A DNA stretch of 17,696 nucleotides from Ilumatobacteraceae bacterium (GCA_023257035.1 JALRDI010000131.1:1-17696), one strand, 5' to 3'. Positions 7,301 through 15,071 are shown, numbered from the stretch's first letter. Notes: generated from the sequence alone by a model not told the origin. A program made the numbers and translations.

Positions 7301-7301
7301 G

Positions 7302-8744
7302 TTAGTCCCGATGCTGTGAGTCCCATGCCATTGCGATCGCAACGGCAAGGACAATCACACTTCCAATCGATGCACCGACGAGAAGGTTGGTGGTAGTGCC
7401 GGCCACGCCGCCTGGATTGCGATACCCGGGTGCAATCGACAGCGTGCCAAGTCCGAGCCAGGCGGACATCGTTGACAGTGTTGCTGGGAATACCGCCCCC
7501 ACTGCGAGAGCGAGACCGGTTGGTCGCACAGAAAGAAACCCCAGCAGACCTCCGACAGCCAGGGCTCCGAGTTGGACGAGGCGACCGATCATCAGATGAT
7601 TCGGCCAGCCCTCGACACCGTTGAGTAGCCAATTCGCCGACCATGAAGAGTTTTCGATTGGGACGAAAGGTGCAATTGCAGCGATGACAACAATGAGCGC
7701 GCCGAGAGCGTGGATGTACGGGTTGAGGCTTGCTTGGCGATCAATTAACAGATCATTCATCGAGGCAAAAAACGCGATGAGACCGAGTCCTGCTGCGGCA
7801 AACAGTGCCCAGTACCCGAGGTCTCTCGTGATGTCGATGGTGAATTCACCCGAGGCACTCGCAGCAAAATTCTGCGCCGCTTGAACTGGAAATTCGACGA
7901 GCCCGATCGACAGCGCGGTTGTACCCAAGACCGAGAGTCCGCTTCCACCGACGAGCCCTGGTCCCCAAGATCGGCCGATGATGGTGCCGACTGCTCCAAC
8001 AGCAAGCCCGATGGTTCCGATAAGTCCGATAGCGATGAGGTTTGAGCCGAGGTTGTCGAGATGCCATGTTCCCGTTCGAAAACCGACGGCGTTCGCAACG
8101 TCTGCGAACTCTGCTCCGGCTGAGGTCGAGATACTGAGAATGTCTGCAGTGAGAGCGATGAGCGTGATGATTGCAGCGACAATCCCGATGAATGAGGTGA
8201 CCGTGACTTGAAGGTTGATCGGCGCTGGCGACTCGCCGGTCGCGGCAGCTGCTGCGATTGTTGGCGATCCAGACGACGGCGTTGGGGGTTCGTCATTGAC
8301 CGGAATGACCTCGGTTGCCGCAGCCGTATCGAAGGAGATGCCACCGGCGGGTAGGTCGTCGATGGTGTCGTCAAAGGGCCGTTCTTCATCAGCCCAAACG
8401 AGCTGCGATTCAAACGCGGGCTCGTCGGTCGTTGAAATCTCGATGGTGTGTTTCAACTCTTCGGTCTGAATGGAGTCATGAAGTCGTGTGAGGGCAAGTT
8501 CATCAAGACCATCACGCTCGGAATGATCGATGACCGGCAGTTCTCCGGTCCGGTCGCCATCCGCGTCGTCATGAAGCACCGGCGACTCTGTGGTGATTGC
8601 ATCAATGACTTCGGTTGGGGCATCAGTCATCGCTGAACCGCAGCCGTTGCAGAATTTTGCGTCATCGGGTGGCGTTGCTCCGCAATGAGAGCACGTCATG
8701 CCGTCACCCGTTTGAGATGTCGACACATCGTTGGGGTTTGCCAC
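7302..8744 (-). CDS. Zinc-ribbon polytopic membrane protein
   Basis: A 480-residue protein with an N-terminal zinc ribbon (Cys18, Cys21, Cys32, Cys35: CSHCG and FCNGCG). A long acidic disordered linker follows (about 40-175), then a C-terminal half of roughly eight hydrophobic helices. The first helix is around VTVTSFIGIVAAIITLIALT and the last around SIGSVIVLAVAIAMAW. The ribbon and acidic linker are presumably cytoplasmic and the helical block an integral membrane domain; no transporter or enzyme motif is visible. Such zinc-ribbon plus membrane-domain architectures are common, poorly characterised proteins in actinobacteria. The start is ambiguous: GTG at 8744 is used here, but ATG at 8699 begins exactly at the ribbon (MTCSHCG). 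It lies 60 nt downstream of the HNH gene on the same strand. I do not assign a function. Confidence 0.8.
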   Translation of the reverse strand: MANPNDVSTSQTGDGMTCSHCGATPPDDAKFCNGCGSAMTDAPTEVIDAITTESPVLHDDADGDRTGELPVIDHSERDGLDELALTRLHDSIQTEELKHTIEISTTDEPAFESQLVWADEERPFDDTIDDLPAGGISFDTAAATEVIPVNDEPPTPSSGSPTIAAAAATGESPAPINLQVTVTSFIGIVAAIITLIALTADILSISTSAGAEFADVANAVGFRTGTWHLDNLGSNLIAIGLIGTIGLAVGAVGTIIGRSWGPGLVGGSGLSVLGTTALSIGLVEFPVQAAQNFAASASGEFTIDITRDLGYWALFAAAGLGLIAFFASMNDLLIDRQASLNPYIHALGALIVVIAAIAPFVPIENSSWSANWLLNGVEGWPNHLMIGRLVQLGALAVGGLLGFLSVRPTGLALAVGAVFPATLSTMSAWLGLGTLSIAPGYRNPGGVAGTTTNLLVGASIGSVIVLAVAIAMAWDSQHRD

Positions 8745-8804
8745 CCGACCATGCGTTGAGACTACGACATCATCTGATGAGACACAGGAAGTTTTCGATC
8801 GTGG

Positions 8805-9212
8805 TCATCTACGACGCAGGCGCCGTAGTTGTGTTGTGACGTATGGCCGAGCCCGTCGTTGGCCACCACGGGATGCAATAGCTGCTTGCAGTGATTCAAG
8901 CGATCGAACGATTCTTTCGATATCCGGTTCGCGGGCAAGGCCTTCGCACTCGTCGGTGAACTCGCCGAGGGTGCGATGACCGCGTTCGTTATTGCATCGC
9001 TTGCAGGCGGCAACCTCGTTTTCGATCCAACTTGGACCACCCTTGATTCGGGGGACGAGGTGCTCAGTGGTTGGAACGACGTGGCGTTCATCGAATGGAC
9101 GTCGACACCAGACGCAGTCGTCACCGTCACGTCGAAGAATGATCGCCATTCGTTCGCGCCGGTTTGGCTGTCGACCGTGTTGGTGTTCTGTCGCTGGATG
9201 CGATCGGCCCAT
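8805..9212 (-). CDS. Small HNH endonuclease family protein
   Basis: A 135-residue protein with a treble-clef HNH nuclease core, a metal-dependent DNA-cleaving fold. The core has a CVWC knuckle (Cys33, Cys36), the catalytic EH pair (Glu50-His51 in TEHLVPR), Asn65 in IENEVAAC, and the second knuckle CKRCNN (Cys70, Cys73) with His79. The C-terminus is a basic tail ending in Arg repeats (RRLRRR), suited to nucleic-acid binding. The start is uncertain: ATG 9212 keeps the NRRER helix before the core and has CATTCT 6 nt upstream; ATG 9149 would begin at the core. With 9212 the gene diverges from gluQ over a 17-nt gap. Nothing nearby (methylase, integrase, phage genes) suggests restriction or homing, so it may be a stand-alone housekeeping or repair HNH protein. 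Confidence 0.82.
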   Translation of the reverse strand: MGRSHPATEHQHGRQPNRRERMAIILRRDGDDCVWCRRPFDERHVVPTTEHLVPRIKGGPSWIENEVAACKRCNNERGHRTLGEFTDECEGLAREPDIERIVRSLESLQAAIASRGGQRRARPYVTTQLRRLRRR

Positions 9213-9229
9213 GTGACAAGAATGGTGCA

Positions 9230-10183
9230 ATGGCAGGTCGCTTCGCACCTTCACCGACAGGTGATCTCCACATTGGAAATCTTCGGACGGCGCTTGTTGC
9301 GGCTCTTCTTGCCGAAACGTCAGGGCGCGAATTCATAATTCGGATGGAAGACCTCGATCTCGTGACGGCTTCACCGGAGTTTGAAGATCGCCAGATTGAA
9401 GACCTTTCGTCGATTGGGGTGAGAACCACTCTGGAGATCGTTCGTCAGTCAGAACGGTTCGAGTTGTACCGGGAGGCCATCACACAACTCACCGCCAGCG
9501 GCGACGCATATCCGTGTTATTGCAGTCGACGTGAGATTCGCGCCGAGATTGAGGCTGCTGCCCAGGCACCACATGGAAATTTGCCCGACGGCGCCTACCC
9601 GGGTATCTGTCGTGACCTCACGGCAAGCGAACGGGCCGAACGTGAGGCGGAAGGTCGCAAACCGGCGCTGCGGCTTCGTACATCGGGTGAGACGTATGTG
9701 GTGAATGACCTTGTTGCTGGCCGATTTGAGGGCGGTATCGATGACGTGGTGTTGGCTCGTGCCGATGGCGTGCCTGCGTACAACTTGGCAGTGGTGGTCG
9801 ATGATGCGGCCCAAGGTGTCGATCAGGTGGTGCGAGGTGATGACTTGTTGTCGTCGACGCCACGGCAGATGCATTTGCAACGTCTGTTAGGTCTTCCCAC
9901 ACCTGAATACGCGCACGTGCCTCTTGTGCTGGGAGAGATGGGCAGTCGTCTGGCGAAACGTGATGGCGCGATCACACTTCGAGAACTTGTCGAACGCGGC
10001 GAGACGGTGAGCTCGGTGCGAGATGCGATTGCTGAAAGCATCGGGTGTGGGCCTGCGGGTAATCATCCAGAGCCGTTCGAGTTGTGGGCTGCGCAGTGGT
10101 CGCTTGATCGACTGGCACGCGAGCCAGTTCAACTTTCGAACTTCGCGCTGTCAGTTGAGACCGAAGACGATGCCGCGTCGTGA
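9230..10183 (+). CDS. gluQ: Glutamyl-Q tRNA(Asp) synthetase
   Basis: A 317-residue paralogue of the GluRS catalytic domain lacking the anticodon-binding domain. It activates glutamate and attaches it to queuosine at position 34 of tRNA-Asp. Visible features are GRFAPSPTGDLHIGNLRTAL at the N-terminus (class I HIGH-type site, HIG), IRMEDLD, and the zinc-binding CYC...YPGIC cluster typical of GluQRS. Others are AYNLAVVVDDAAQGV, VVRGDDLLSSTPRQ and a KMSKS-equivalent SRLAKRDG. The length equals that of stand-alone GluQRS (about 300). It implies a queuosine-containing tRNA pool, although no queuosine genes lie here. The ATG at 9230 begins directly before the GRFAPSP block; there is no good SD. It is followed after 28 nt by the L,D-transpeptidase gene. 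Confidence 0.94.
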   Translation: MAGRFAPSPTGDLHIGNLRTALVAALLAETSGREFIIRMEDLDLVTASPEFEDRQIEDLSSIGVRTTLEIVRQSERFELYREAITQLTASGDAYPCYCSRREIRAEIEAAAQAPHGNLPDGAYPGICRDLTASERAEREAEGRKPALRLRTSGETYVVNDLVAGRFEGGIDDVVLARADGVPAYNLAVVVDDAAQGVDQVVRGDDLLSSTPRQMHLQRLLGLPTPEYAHVPLVLGEMGSRLAKRDGAITLRELVERGETVSSVRDAIAESIGCGPAGNHPEPFELWAAQWSLDRLAREPVQLSNFALSVETEDDAAS

Positions 10184-10197
10184 TTTGACGTCCTCAG

Positions 10198-10203
10198 TAC
10201 TGT
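10198..10203 (+). promoter_or_regulatory. Putative -10 box of the L,D-transpeptidase gene
   Basis: TACTGT is 8 nt before ATG 10212, the same geometry as upstream of the oxygenase and dcd genes. No -35 with normal spacing is visible. A short GAGGTGA between the box and the ATG is too close to serve as a good SD. Confidence 0.4.
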
Positions 10204-10211
10204 TGAGGTGA

Positions 10212-11114
10212 ATGGCACGAGCGCGATGGACACACGCAACTTGGTTGATGTCAGTTGCTGTGTTGCCGTTGGTGTCGGGCTGCGCGACAACTTCGCCAGC
10301 ATCATATGGTGTGGCAACTGATGCGACTCCGGAGGCGGTAACGACGACAACGCTGTCGTTGCCTCGAGATCTTCCAACGACGACCGTCACCCGAGAGACG
10401 ACGACCACCTCGTCGAGCACCACCGTGTTGCCGACGTTCGAACAAGAGCCCGCAGTCGTCTCGGCAATGACGAAACCTCTCAGTGCGGTCGGTCGTGAAG
10501 ACGGAGAGGAGACTATTCGTCTGCAAGAACGTCTGCTCGAACTCGGATTTTGGGTGCAGTCGACCGATGGGATATTTGGGTTGACGACCCGTCAGGCAGT
10601 GATGGCTGCACAAAAATACTTCGGGCTTCCTGCAACCTCATCAGTTGACGAAGCCACGGCGGAGGCGCTTTCAACTGCAACGACTCGTCCTCTGGCGCGC
10701 AGCGATCGCGGCACATTGGTTGAGATCGATAAGTCGCTCCAACTCGGATTTTTTGTCATTGACGGGGTGACGGAGTGGGTGCTCAATGTGTCGACCGGCT
10801 CGGAGATTCCATATTCCGAACCGAATCAGAATGATCCCGAAAAGATCGAAGAGGGCGACTCGATTACTGACCCTGGTTTATTCAAAGTTGATCGCGAGCG
10901 AGCCGAGGGTTGGTGGGACGGTGATCTCGGTTCGATTTATCGTCCGAAATATTTCAATGGTGGCATTGCCGTTCATGGTTCGGGTTCGATCCCGAACTAT
11001 CCGGCATCGCATGGTTGTGTGCGGGTGAGTACCCGTGCGATGGACTGGATTTGGGAAGAGGAACTTATGCCGATGGGCACTCCGGTTTGGGTGCACGGAT
11101 CTATTCCTCGGTGA
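10212..11114 (+). CDS. L,D-transpeptidase lipoprotein with peptidoglycan-binding domain
   Basis: A 300-residue cell-envelope enzyme. A lipoprotein signal with lipobox LVSGC puts the lipidated Cys at residue 24. A Thr/Ser/Pro-rich linker (about 25-80) spans the wall. A PG_binding_1 module follows at about 97-155 (LQERLLELGFWV, DGIFGLTTRQAV). The YkuD catalytic domain (about 168-298) carries the signature with His255 (GIAVHGSGSIP) and SHGCVR, where Cys269 is the nucleophile and His267 adjacent. YkuD enzymes make 3-3 peptidoglycan cross-links or attach proteins to the wall using tetrapeptide donors and are insensitive to most penicillins. All catalytic residues are present. It is followed 52 nt later by a second lipoprotein gene, so the pair may act together in the envelope. 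Confidence 0.92.
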   Translation: MARARWTHATWLMSVAVLPLVSGCATTSPASYGVATDATPEAVTTTTLSLPRDLPTTTVTRETTTTSSSTTVLPTFEQEPAVVSAMTKPLSAVGREDGEETIRLQERLLELGFWVQSTDGIFGLTTRQAVMAAQKYFGLPATSSVDEATAEALSTATTRPLARSDRGTLVEIDKSLQLGFFVIDGVTEWVLNVSTGSEIPYSEPNQNDPEKIEEGDSITDPGLFKVDRERAEGWWDGDLGSIYRPKYFNGGIAVHGSGSIPNYPASHGCVRVSTRAMDWIWEEELMPMGTPVWVHGSIPR

Positions 11115-11166
11115 GCGTGCTTGATCGCGTCGTGTGATCGGCCAGCGCGTCTGCGAAAGTGATGGG

Positions 11167-11982
11167 GTGAAGTTGTTGAGGCACACCAGCGTTGCTGCCG
11201 CCGTGTTGACGGTGGGCGTTCTTGCTTCATGTGGTGGAAGTGATGTTTCATCAACGGAAGGTGAAGCCGTACCTCAGACGTCGACAACGGTGACTGAAGT
11301 CAGCACGCCAACGACAACGTCGCCCACCCCTACAGCAACTCCAGCAATCGAAGATGACGGCGCTTCTGCTTCCGACCGAGCTGGCGAGCGGCCGCAGATC
11401 GTCACAACAACAACAGCCCCTGTTCCTCCGGCGCCGGTGGTTGACGATGACACGTTGACGCTAAGTAGATATGGAGTTGGTGATCATCGGTTCGGTGATG
11501 ATGCTGATGAGGTCATCTCGTTACTCAGCGAAGTGTTCGGAATTCCCGAATCTGACACGATGCGCCGGTTCACCGAGAGTGAGAGTGGCGAATTCGTCGA
11601 CCGCAACGGTGACTACGTGTTCATTGATGTGCTCGGTCGAGAGACGTGCTTCGATGTCGGCTTATGCGTTGAAAGTGCCGGTGAAGCTGACGATGAGATG
11701 GTGTTCACTGGGTGGACTCACCGTGGAGTCACAGGTGCACTTGCTACCGGTGAGGGTCTAGGTGTTGGGAGCCGCTGGTCCGATTTCCGATCAGCAATGA
11801 CAGTCGAGCCCATCGGGTGCGGCAAGTACTCGGCTGGGATGTATCGGGGGATGAAACTTGAGGTTCGATCAACGTCTGATTCATTCACGAATGAGGATGC
11901 CGTGACAGCAGACCCAGAGGATGTTGTCGTGGTTGTACTGTCCGCAGGCGACGTGCGAACATCGCTTCACCCGGCCTGCTGA
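11167..11982 (+). CDS. Lipoprotein of unknown function
   Basis: A 271-residue predicted lipoprotein. The signal KLLRHTSVAAAVLTVGVLASC ends in lipobox LASC with Cys22; this fixes the GTG at 11167, since an upstream GTG at 11134 would put a charged, Cys-containing stretch before the signal. A Thr/Pro/Ser-rich low-complexity linker covers about 25-95. A folded domain follows, beginning LSRYGVGDHRFGDDADEVI and containing four Cys (CFDVGLC, IGCGKY and a C-terminal Cys). These may form two disulfides outside the membrane. The segment FGDDADEVISLLSEVFG resembles the helix of small repeat domains seen in other actinobacterial lipoproteins, but I cannot name the family. It is co-directional with the L,D-transpeptidase gene. 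Confidence 0.75.
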   Translation: MKLLRHTSVAAAVLTVGVLASCGGSDVSSTEGEAVPQTSTTVTEVSTPTTTSPTPTATPAIEDDGASASDRAGERPQIVTTTTAPVPPAPVVDDDTLTLSRYGVGDHRFGDDADEVISLLSEVFGIPESDTMRRFTESESGEFVDRNGDYVFIDVLGRETCFDVGLCVESAGEADDEMVFTGWTHRGVTGALATGEGLGVGSRWSDFRSAMTVEPIGCGKYSAGMYRGMKLEVRSTSDSFTNEDAVTADPEDVVVVVLSAGDVRTSLHPAC

Positions 11983-12005
11983 CGTCGTTAGTGAGCGATG
12001 TTGAG

Positions 12006-12076
12006 AGCGGATGACGGGAATCGAACCCGCGTTCTCAGCTTGGGAAGCTGATGTTCTACCATTGAACTACATCCGC
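12006..12076 (-). tRNA. tRNA-Gly (anticodon CCC)
   Basis: A complete cloverleaf can be folded on the minus strand. The acceptor is GCGGATG/CATCCGC (7 bp perfect), the D arm GTTC/GAAC, and the anticodon stem TCAGC/GCTGA with loop TTCCCAA, giving anticodon CCC. The T arm is GCGGG-TTCGATT-CCCGT. The discriminator base is U73 (position 12006), as in bacterial glycine tRNAs. CCA is not encoded. It decodes GGG. It stands alone between the second lipoprotein gene and dcd, a single-copy tRNA rather than part of an array. Confidence 0.96.
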
Positions 12077-12086
12077 AGACGGGCTC

Positions 12087-12092
12087 AGATTA
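12087..12092 (-). promoter_or_regulatory. Putative -10 box of tRNA-Gly
   Basis: TAATCT on the minus strand, 10 nt upstream of the mature tRNA 5' end. No strong -35 is visible. The 75-nt gap 12077-12151 would hold this promoter and the divergent dcd promoter. Confidence 0.4.
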
Positions 12093-12138
12093 GCGGCACT
12101 TCAGGTTGCGACCCTACGTAGAGACGCTGCCGGAGCAC

Positions 12139-12144
12139 TAAGGT
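12139..12144 (+). promoter_or_regulatory. Putative -10 box for leaderless dcd transcript
   Basis: TAAGGT lies exactly 7 nt before GTG 12152 and there is no SD. The spacing is identical to that upstream of the oxygenase at 6287. No clear -35 with normal spacing. Confidence 0.45.
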
Positions 12145-12151
12145 TCAGTTC

Positions 12152-12727
12152 GTGATTTTGTCTGACCGGACCATTCGTGAACAGATCTCCAGTGGTCGCA
12201 TCGTTATTGACCCGTATGACGATGCGCTGGTACAACCGTCGTCAATAGATGTGCGAATTTCGCACCTGTTCCGGGTGTTCCGAAATCACACAGCCGGAGT
12301 CATTGATGTCAAGCGTGACATGACTGGTCTCACAGAACTTGTCGAGATGCCAGAGGATGGCTCAGAGCCGTTCATGTTGCATCCGGGCGAGTTCGTACTC
12401 GGTTCAACACTTGAACGAGTCGGCGTCCCTGATGATCTCGTTGGCCGGGTCGAAGGAAAGTCGAGTTTGGGTCGTCTTGGGTTGCTCATTCACTCGACTG
12501 CCGGGTTCATCGACGCCGGGTTTGATGGGCACATCACGCTCGAGCTGGCGAACGTCGCATCACTGCCGATCACGCTCTACCCGGGAATGAAAATCGGGCA
12601 GGTGTCGTTCATGCAAATGACAACACCGGCTGAAAACCCGTATGGCAAGGGCGCCCGTGGTTCGAAGTATCAAGGTCAACGTGGCCCGACGCCGAGCCGC
12701 TACTTCGAAAACTTCAACGCTGACTAA
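12152..12727 (+). CDS. dcd: dCTP deaminase (possibly dUMP-forming)
   Basis: A 191-residue homotrimeric dUTPase-fold enzyme that deaminates dCTP, supplying dUMP for thymidylate synthesis. Signatures include MILSDRTIREQI at the N-terminus, VQPSSIDVRI (27-36) and EGKSSLGRLGLL (101-112). The catalytic region HSTAGFIDAGFDGHITLELAN contains Glu131, equivalent to the general base of E. coli Dcd (Glu138). The HSTAG...IDAGF form resembles the bifunctional dCTP deaminase/dUTPase of mycobacteria and Methanocaldococcus more than the monofunctional enzyme, so direct dUMP formation is inferred. Length and completeness are normal. It starts with GTG, probably on a leaderless message, and converges with the DUF3500 gene 21 nt apart. 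Confidence 0.95.
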   Translation: MILSDRTIREQISSGRIVIDPYDDALVQPSSIDVRISHLFRVFRNHTAGVIDVKRDMTGLTELVEMPEDGSEPFMLHPGEFVLGSTLERVGVPDDLVGRVEGKSSLGRLGLLIHSTAGFIDAGFDGHITLELANVASLPITLYPGMKIGQVSFMQMTTPAENPYGKGARGSKYQGQRGPTPSRYFENFNAD

Positions 12728-12748
12728 CTTTCCTTTGTCAGTGTGGCA

Positions 12749-13867
12749 CTAGTGATCGTCTCGGTAATGCTGCGCAAGAGGGTCGCCTCCAAAGTCCATC
12801 GTGAGGTCACGCCAGACGGTATGTACATGGTTGACATCTCGCTGAGAGTTGTCGTACTCAATGAGTATCCCGCCACCCTCTAACCGGTAGTAGTGCGGTT
12901 CACCAGGCTCGGTTCCTCCTGCCCATAAGAATCGAAAATCGTCGAGATGGGTTTCAACACGCCGCCATTGCTCATCTGCGAGCGAGGGGTGAATGCGATC
13001 GAGGTACGCGCCAAGAAGTTGACGAAGCAGTCCTACTTGAGTGACTCCACATTCAGCTATGGCGATGCCTTTCGGGGTGGCTGACAAACCAAGTGCAATG
13101 TCATCCTCTGGAATCCACCCTGCCTTCCTGGATGCCGAGTGGTGCACGTTCGATAAAAACTCATCGGTGGTTGCGTCGAACCTTCCCCGCCAAATCTCAT
13201 TGAGAGGAATGACGGTGTCTCCCTCGCTGAGGCGCGTGCGGTTTGCGCCGAGTAGGTCGACCGGGGCTCTTGGTGAGAGGTGGGCCTGCAACCGACCATT
13301 CGCATCTAATGAATGAAGAAGTTCACGGGCGAGGTCTTCGGCGTCTCCCAACGGTCGAAGCAGGTGCGGGCCAAGAAGTTGCGAACTAGCGGGATCAGCA
13401 CCGAGAAAGAGTGGAGTTGCGGAGATCACTTCGTTCTCCCTCACGGTGAAGTGAAGAGAGATGTGGTGGCCGCCAAACCGCCAGGACCAATTCGGTGAAG
13501 TCGGATCCCCAAAGACCGCAAGCCAATACAGAAGCGGGTCACGACCACGTTCTCGGCCATAAGACACTGAGAAACCCTCGACGCGATCGAGCACATTCTC
13601 TAGTCCCATGATCGTCGACGCCGTCGTATGACCAGGTGCGCTGAGTGCCGTCGCAAGCAACCGGTGCACAATCCGGTGCTGAGCAGATGTCATTTCTGCA
13701 AGTGGAAGGCCGCCATGATCAGTCGGTGTGTAAAACCACTTGAGTCTCTCTTGATCGCCTTCAGCAAAGTGAACGCATCCTTGCTGGTCCGTACTCAGCG
13801 TTGCGAACAGGTCGCCGATGATGGTGCCCATCTTGTCGGCCAGTGTGTGTCGAGTATCTAAGGTCAT
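12749..13867 (-). CDS. DUF3500 family protein
   Basis: A 372-residue protein of the uncharacterised DUF3500 family. Recognisable blocks are WFYTPTDHGGLPLAEM (45-60), an Ala-rich helix AQHRIVHRLLATALSAPGH, LENVLDRVEG, and DPLLYWLAVFGDP. WSWRFGGHHISLHFTV with a double His follows, and near the end come HYYRLEGGGILIEYDN and HVHTVWRD. The several conserved His/Asp/Tyr residues could bind a metal or ligand, but no activity is known to me. No signal peptide or membrane segment is seen. Its ATG at 13867 overlaps the stop of the FAD hydroxylase gene (ATGA, 4 bp), with GGAG 8 nt upstream. The two are therefore translationally coupled and probably act in one pathway. A role in processing or trapping the hydroxylase product is speculation. 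Confidence 0.85.
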   Translation of the reverse strand: MTLDTRHTLADKMGTIIGDLFATLSTDQQGCVHFAEGDQERLKWFYTPTDHGGLPLAEMTSAQHRIVHRLLATALSAPGHTTASTIMGLENVLDRVEGFSVSYGRERGRDPLLYWLAVFGDPTSPNWSWRFGGHHISLHFTVRENEVISATPLFLGADPASSQLLGPHLLRPLGDAEDLARELLHSLDANGRLQAHLSPRAPVDLLGANRTRLSEGDTVIPLNEIWRGRFDATTDEFLSNVHHSASRKAGWIPEDDIALGLSATPKGIAIAECGVTQVGLLRQLLGAYLDRIHPSLADEQWRRVETHLDDFRFLWAGGTEPGEPHYYRLEGGGILIEYDNSQRDVNHVHTVWRDLTMDFGGDPLAQHYRDDH

Positions 13868-15060
13868 GATCCGGGCTCCGCGTCACCAGGAGTATGCAGC
13901 CCGAAAATGAGTTCAGGATCTCCAGGTTCCCAGTTGTTATCAGTTTGAGATCTTGCACCGATCGAACGAGTGCGTGAGAGCAACGAAGCTCCGAGAGCGA
14001 GTTGGTCAGACTCCCAATTAGTGAGCGCCGTATCGAGGCTCTCAGACCTCTCGAGGTGCCGGTACAGCGACCATGCATCTTCGGCGGCCTTCGCCGTTCC
14101 AGCTGCAGCGTGTGGTCGAACTGCGAACGCCGCATCGCCTATCAAGCAGGTTTTTCCATGGCGCATCCTCGGCACCTCAATGTCGTAGACGACCTGAAGG
14201 AACGGCTGTTCTACTCGTCGAACGACCTCTGAAATCGAACGTGGAAGGCGTGCATGCGCCGTAGCGCGCATTTCGTCGACGTGATGTTTCGCGACAGCGC
14301 CGGGTGGAACCGATACCGATCGAAGCTCGCCATCCACATCGGTCATCAGGTCGTCTAAATCACCTCCGTCGAGGTAATTCCGGTACCACACAAAGTTGAA
14401 CAGCCGCTGCCCTTTATCAACCGAGCCGTCAAGGGCCGGTATCGGATACATGAGGATGTGACTATTTGCGAAGACGTAGTACGTGATCGCATCTCCAAGA
14501 CGCGCAACGATGTCGCTCGGGAGGTCTTCTTCAGCGACCGTGCCTCTCCATGCGACGTAACCGGCATATTGAGGCACAACGTCGGGGAGCAGCTGATGTC
14601 GAGTCGTTGACCGAATTCCGTCCGCAGCGACAACAAGATCCACGTCGACCGATGAGGTGTCTTCGAAGGTGACTGAAACGGAATGGTCCTTTTCATCAAC
14701 TCGACTCGACCCCTTGTTGAGGTGATACCGGTCGCGGCCAAACGATTCCATGAGGCGTTGATACACGGTGTTCCACGAACTGAACCGATACGGGTGATGA
14801 GATTGGTGAACGATTTCATCATTACGGCCGAGATAAATGATGTCGGACGTCGAAATTGAGATCGCGTCAAGGTCGATACCGGCGCGCTCGACGAGATAGC
14901 GGTACGAAGCTTTGAGGAATCCGATACCTGCGCCGCGCTGTTCAAGTTCAACCGGTGAACGCTCGTAAACGTCAACTTCGTGGCCAGCGTCGCGAAGCAG
15001 ACACGCGGCAGAGACGCCGCCGAGTGATCCACCGATGACGGCTATTTTTAGCGGACTCAA
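13864..15060 (-). CDS. FAD-dependent aromatic hydroxylase, 2,6-dihydroxypyridine hydroxylase-like
   Basis: A 398-residue class A flavoprotein monooxygenase: NAD(P)H reduces FAD and the C4a-hydroperoxide hydroxylates an activated aromatic or heteroaromatic ring. The Rossmann motif is IAVIGGSLGGVSAACLL (6-22) with VYERS ending strand 2. The DG motif is VVAADGIRSTTR and the GD motif LIGDAAFAVRPHAAAGTAKA. From memory, GYVAWRG, the FNFVWYRN strand, RPHAAAG and the C-terminal EPGDPELIFGL pattern match 2,6-dihydroxypyridine 3-hydroxylase of the Arthrobacter nicotine pathway better than p-hydroxybenzoate or salicylate hydroxylases. A pyridine-type or other N-heteroaromatic substrate is inferred, not shown. 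The start appears to be TTG at 15060 (MSPLKIAVIGG) because no ATG/GTG lies in frame before it; it follows the PPOX stop by 11 nt. Confidence 0.88.
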   Translation of the reverse strand: MSPLKIAVIGGSLGGVSAACLLRDAGHEVDVYERSPVELEQRGAGIGFLKASYRYLVERAGIDLDAISISTSDIIYLGRNDEIVHQSHHPYRFSSWNTVYQRLMESFGRDRYHLNKGSSRVDEKDHSVSVTFEDTSSVDVDLVVAADGIRSTTRHQLLPDVVPQYAGYVAWRGTVAEEDLPSDIVARLGDAITYYVFANSHILMYPIPALDGSVDKGQRLFNFVWYRNYLDGGDLDDLMTDVDGELRSVSVPPGAVAKHHVDEMRATAHARLPRSISEVVRRVEQPFLQVVYDIEVPRMRHGKTCLIGDAAFAVRPHAAAGTAKAAEDAWSLYRHLERSESLDTALTNWESDQLALGASLLSRTRSIGARSQTDNNWEPGDPELIFGLHTPGDAEPGS

Positions 15061-15071
15061 CGCAGCGTTAT

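Noticed and set aside
8805..9212. HNH gene as part of a restriction, homing or phage module
   Set aside because: No methylase, integrase, intron or phage gene is adjacent, and the neighbouring genes look like ordinary chromosomal genes.
11134..11166. Upstream GTG start for the second lipoprotein
   Set aside because: It would place a charged, Cys-containing stretch before an otherwise perfect lipoprotein signal beginning at 11167.
12728..12748. Possible terminator between the convergent dcd and DUF3500 genes
   Set aside because: The 21-nt gap has no inverted repeat.
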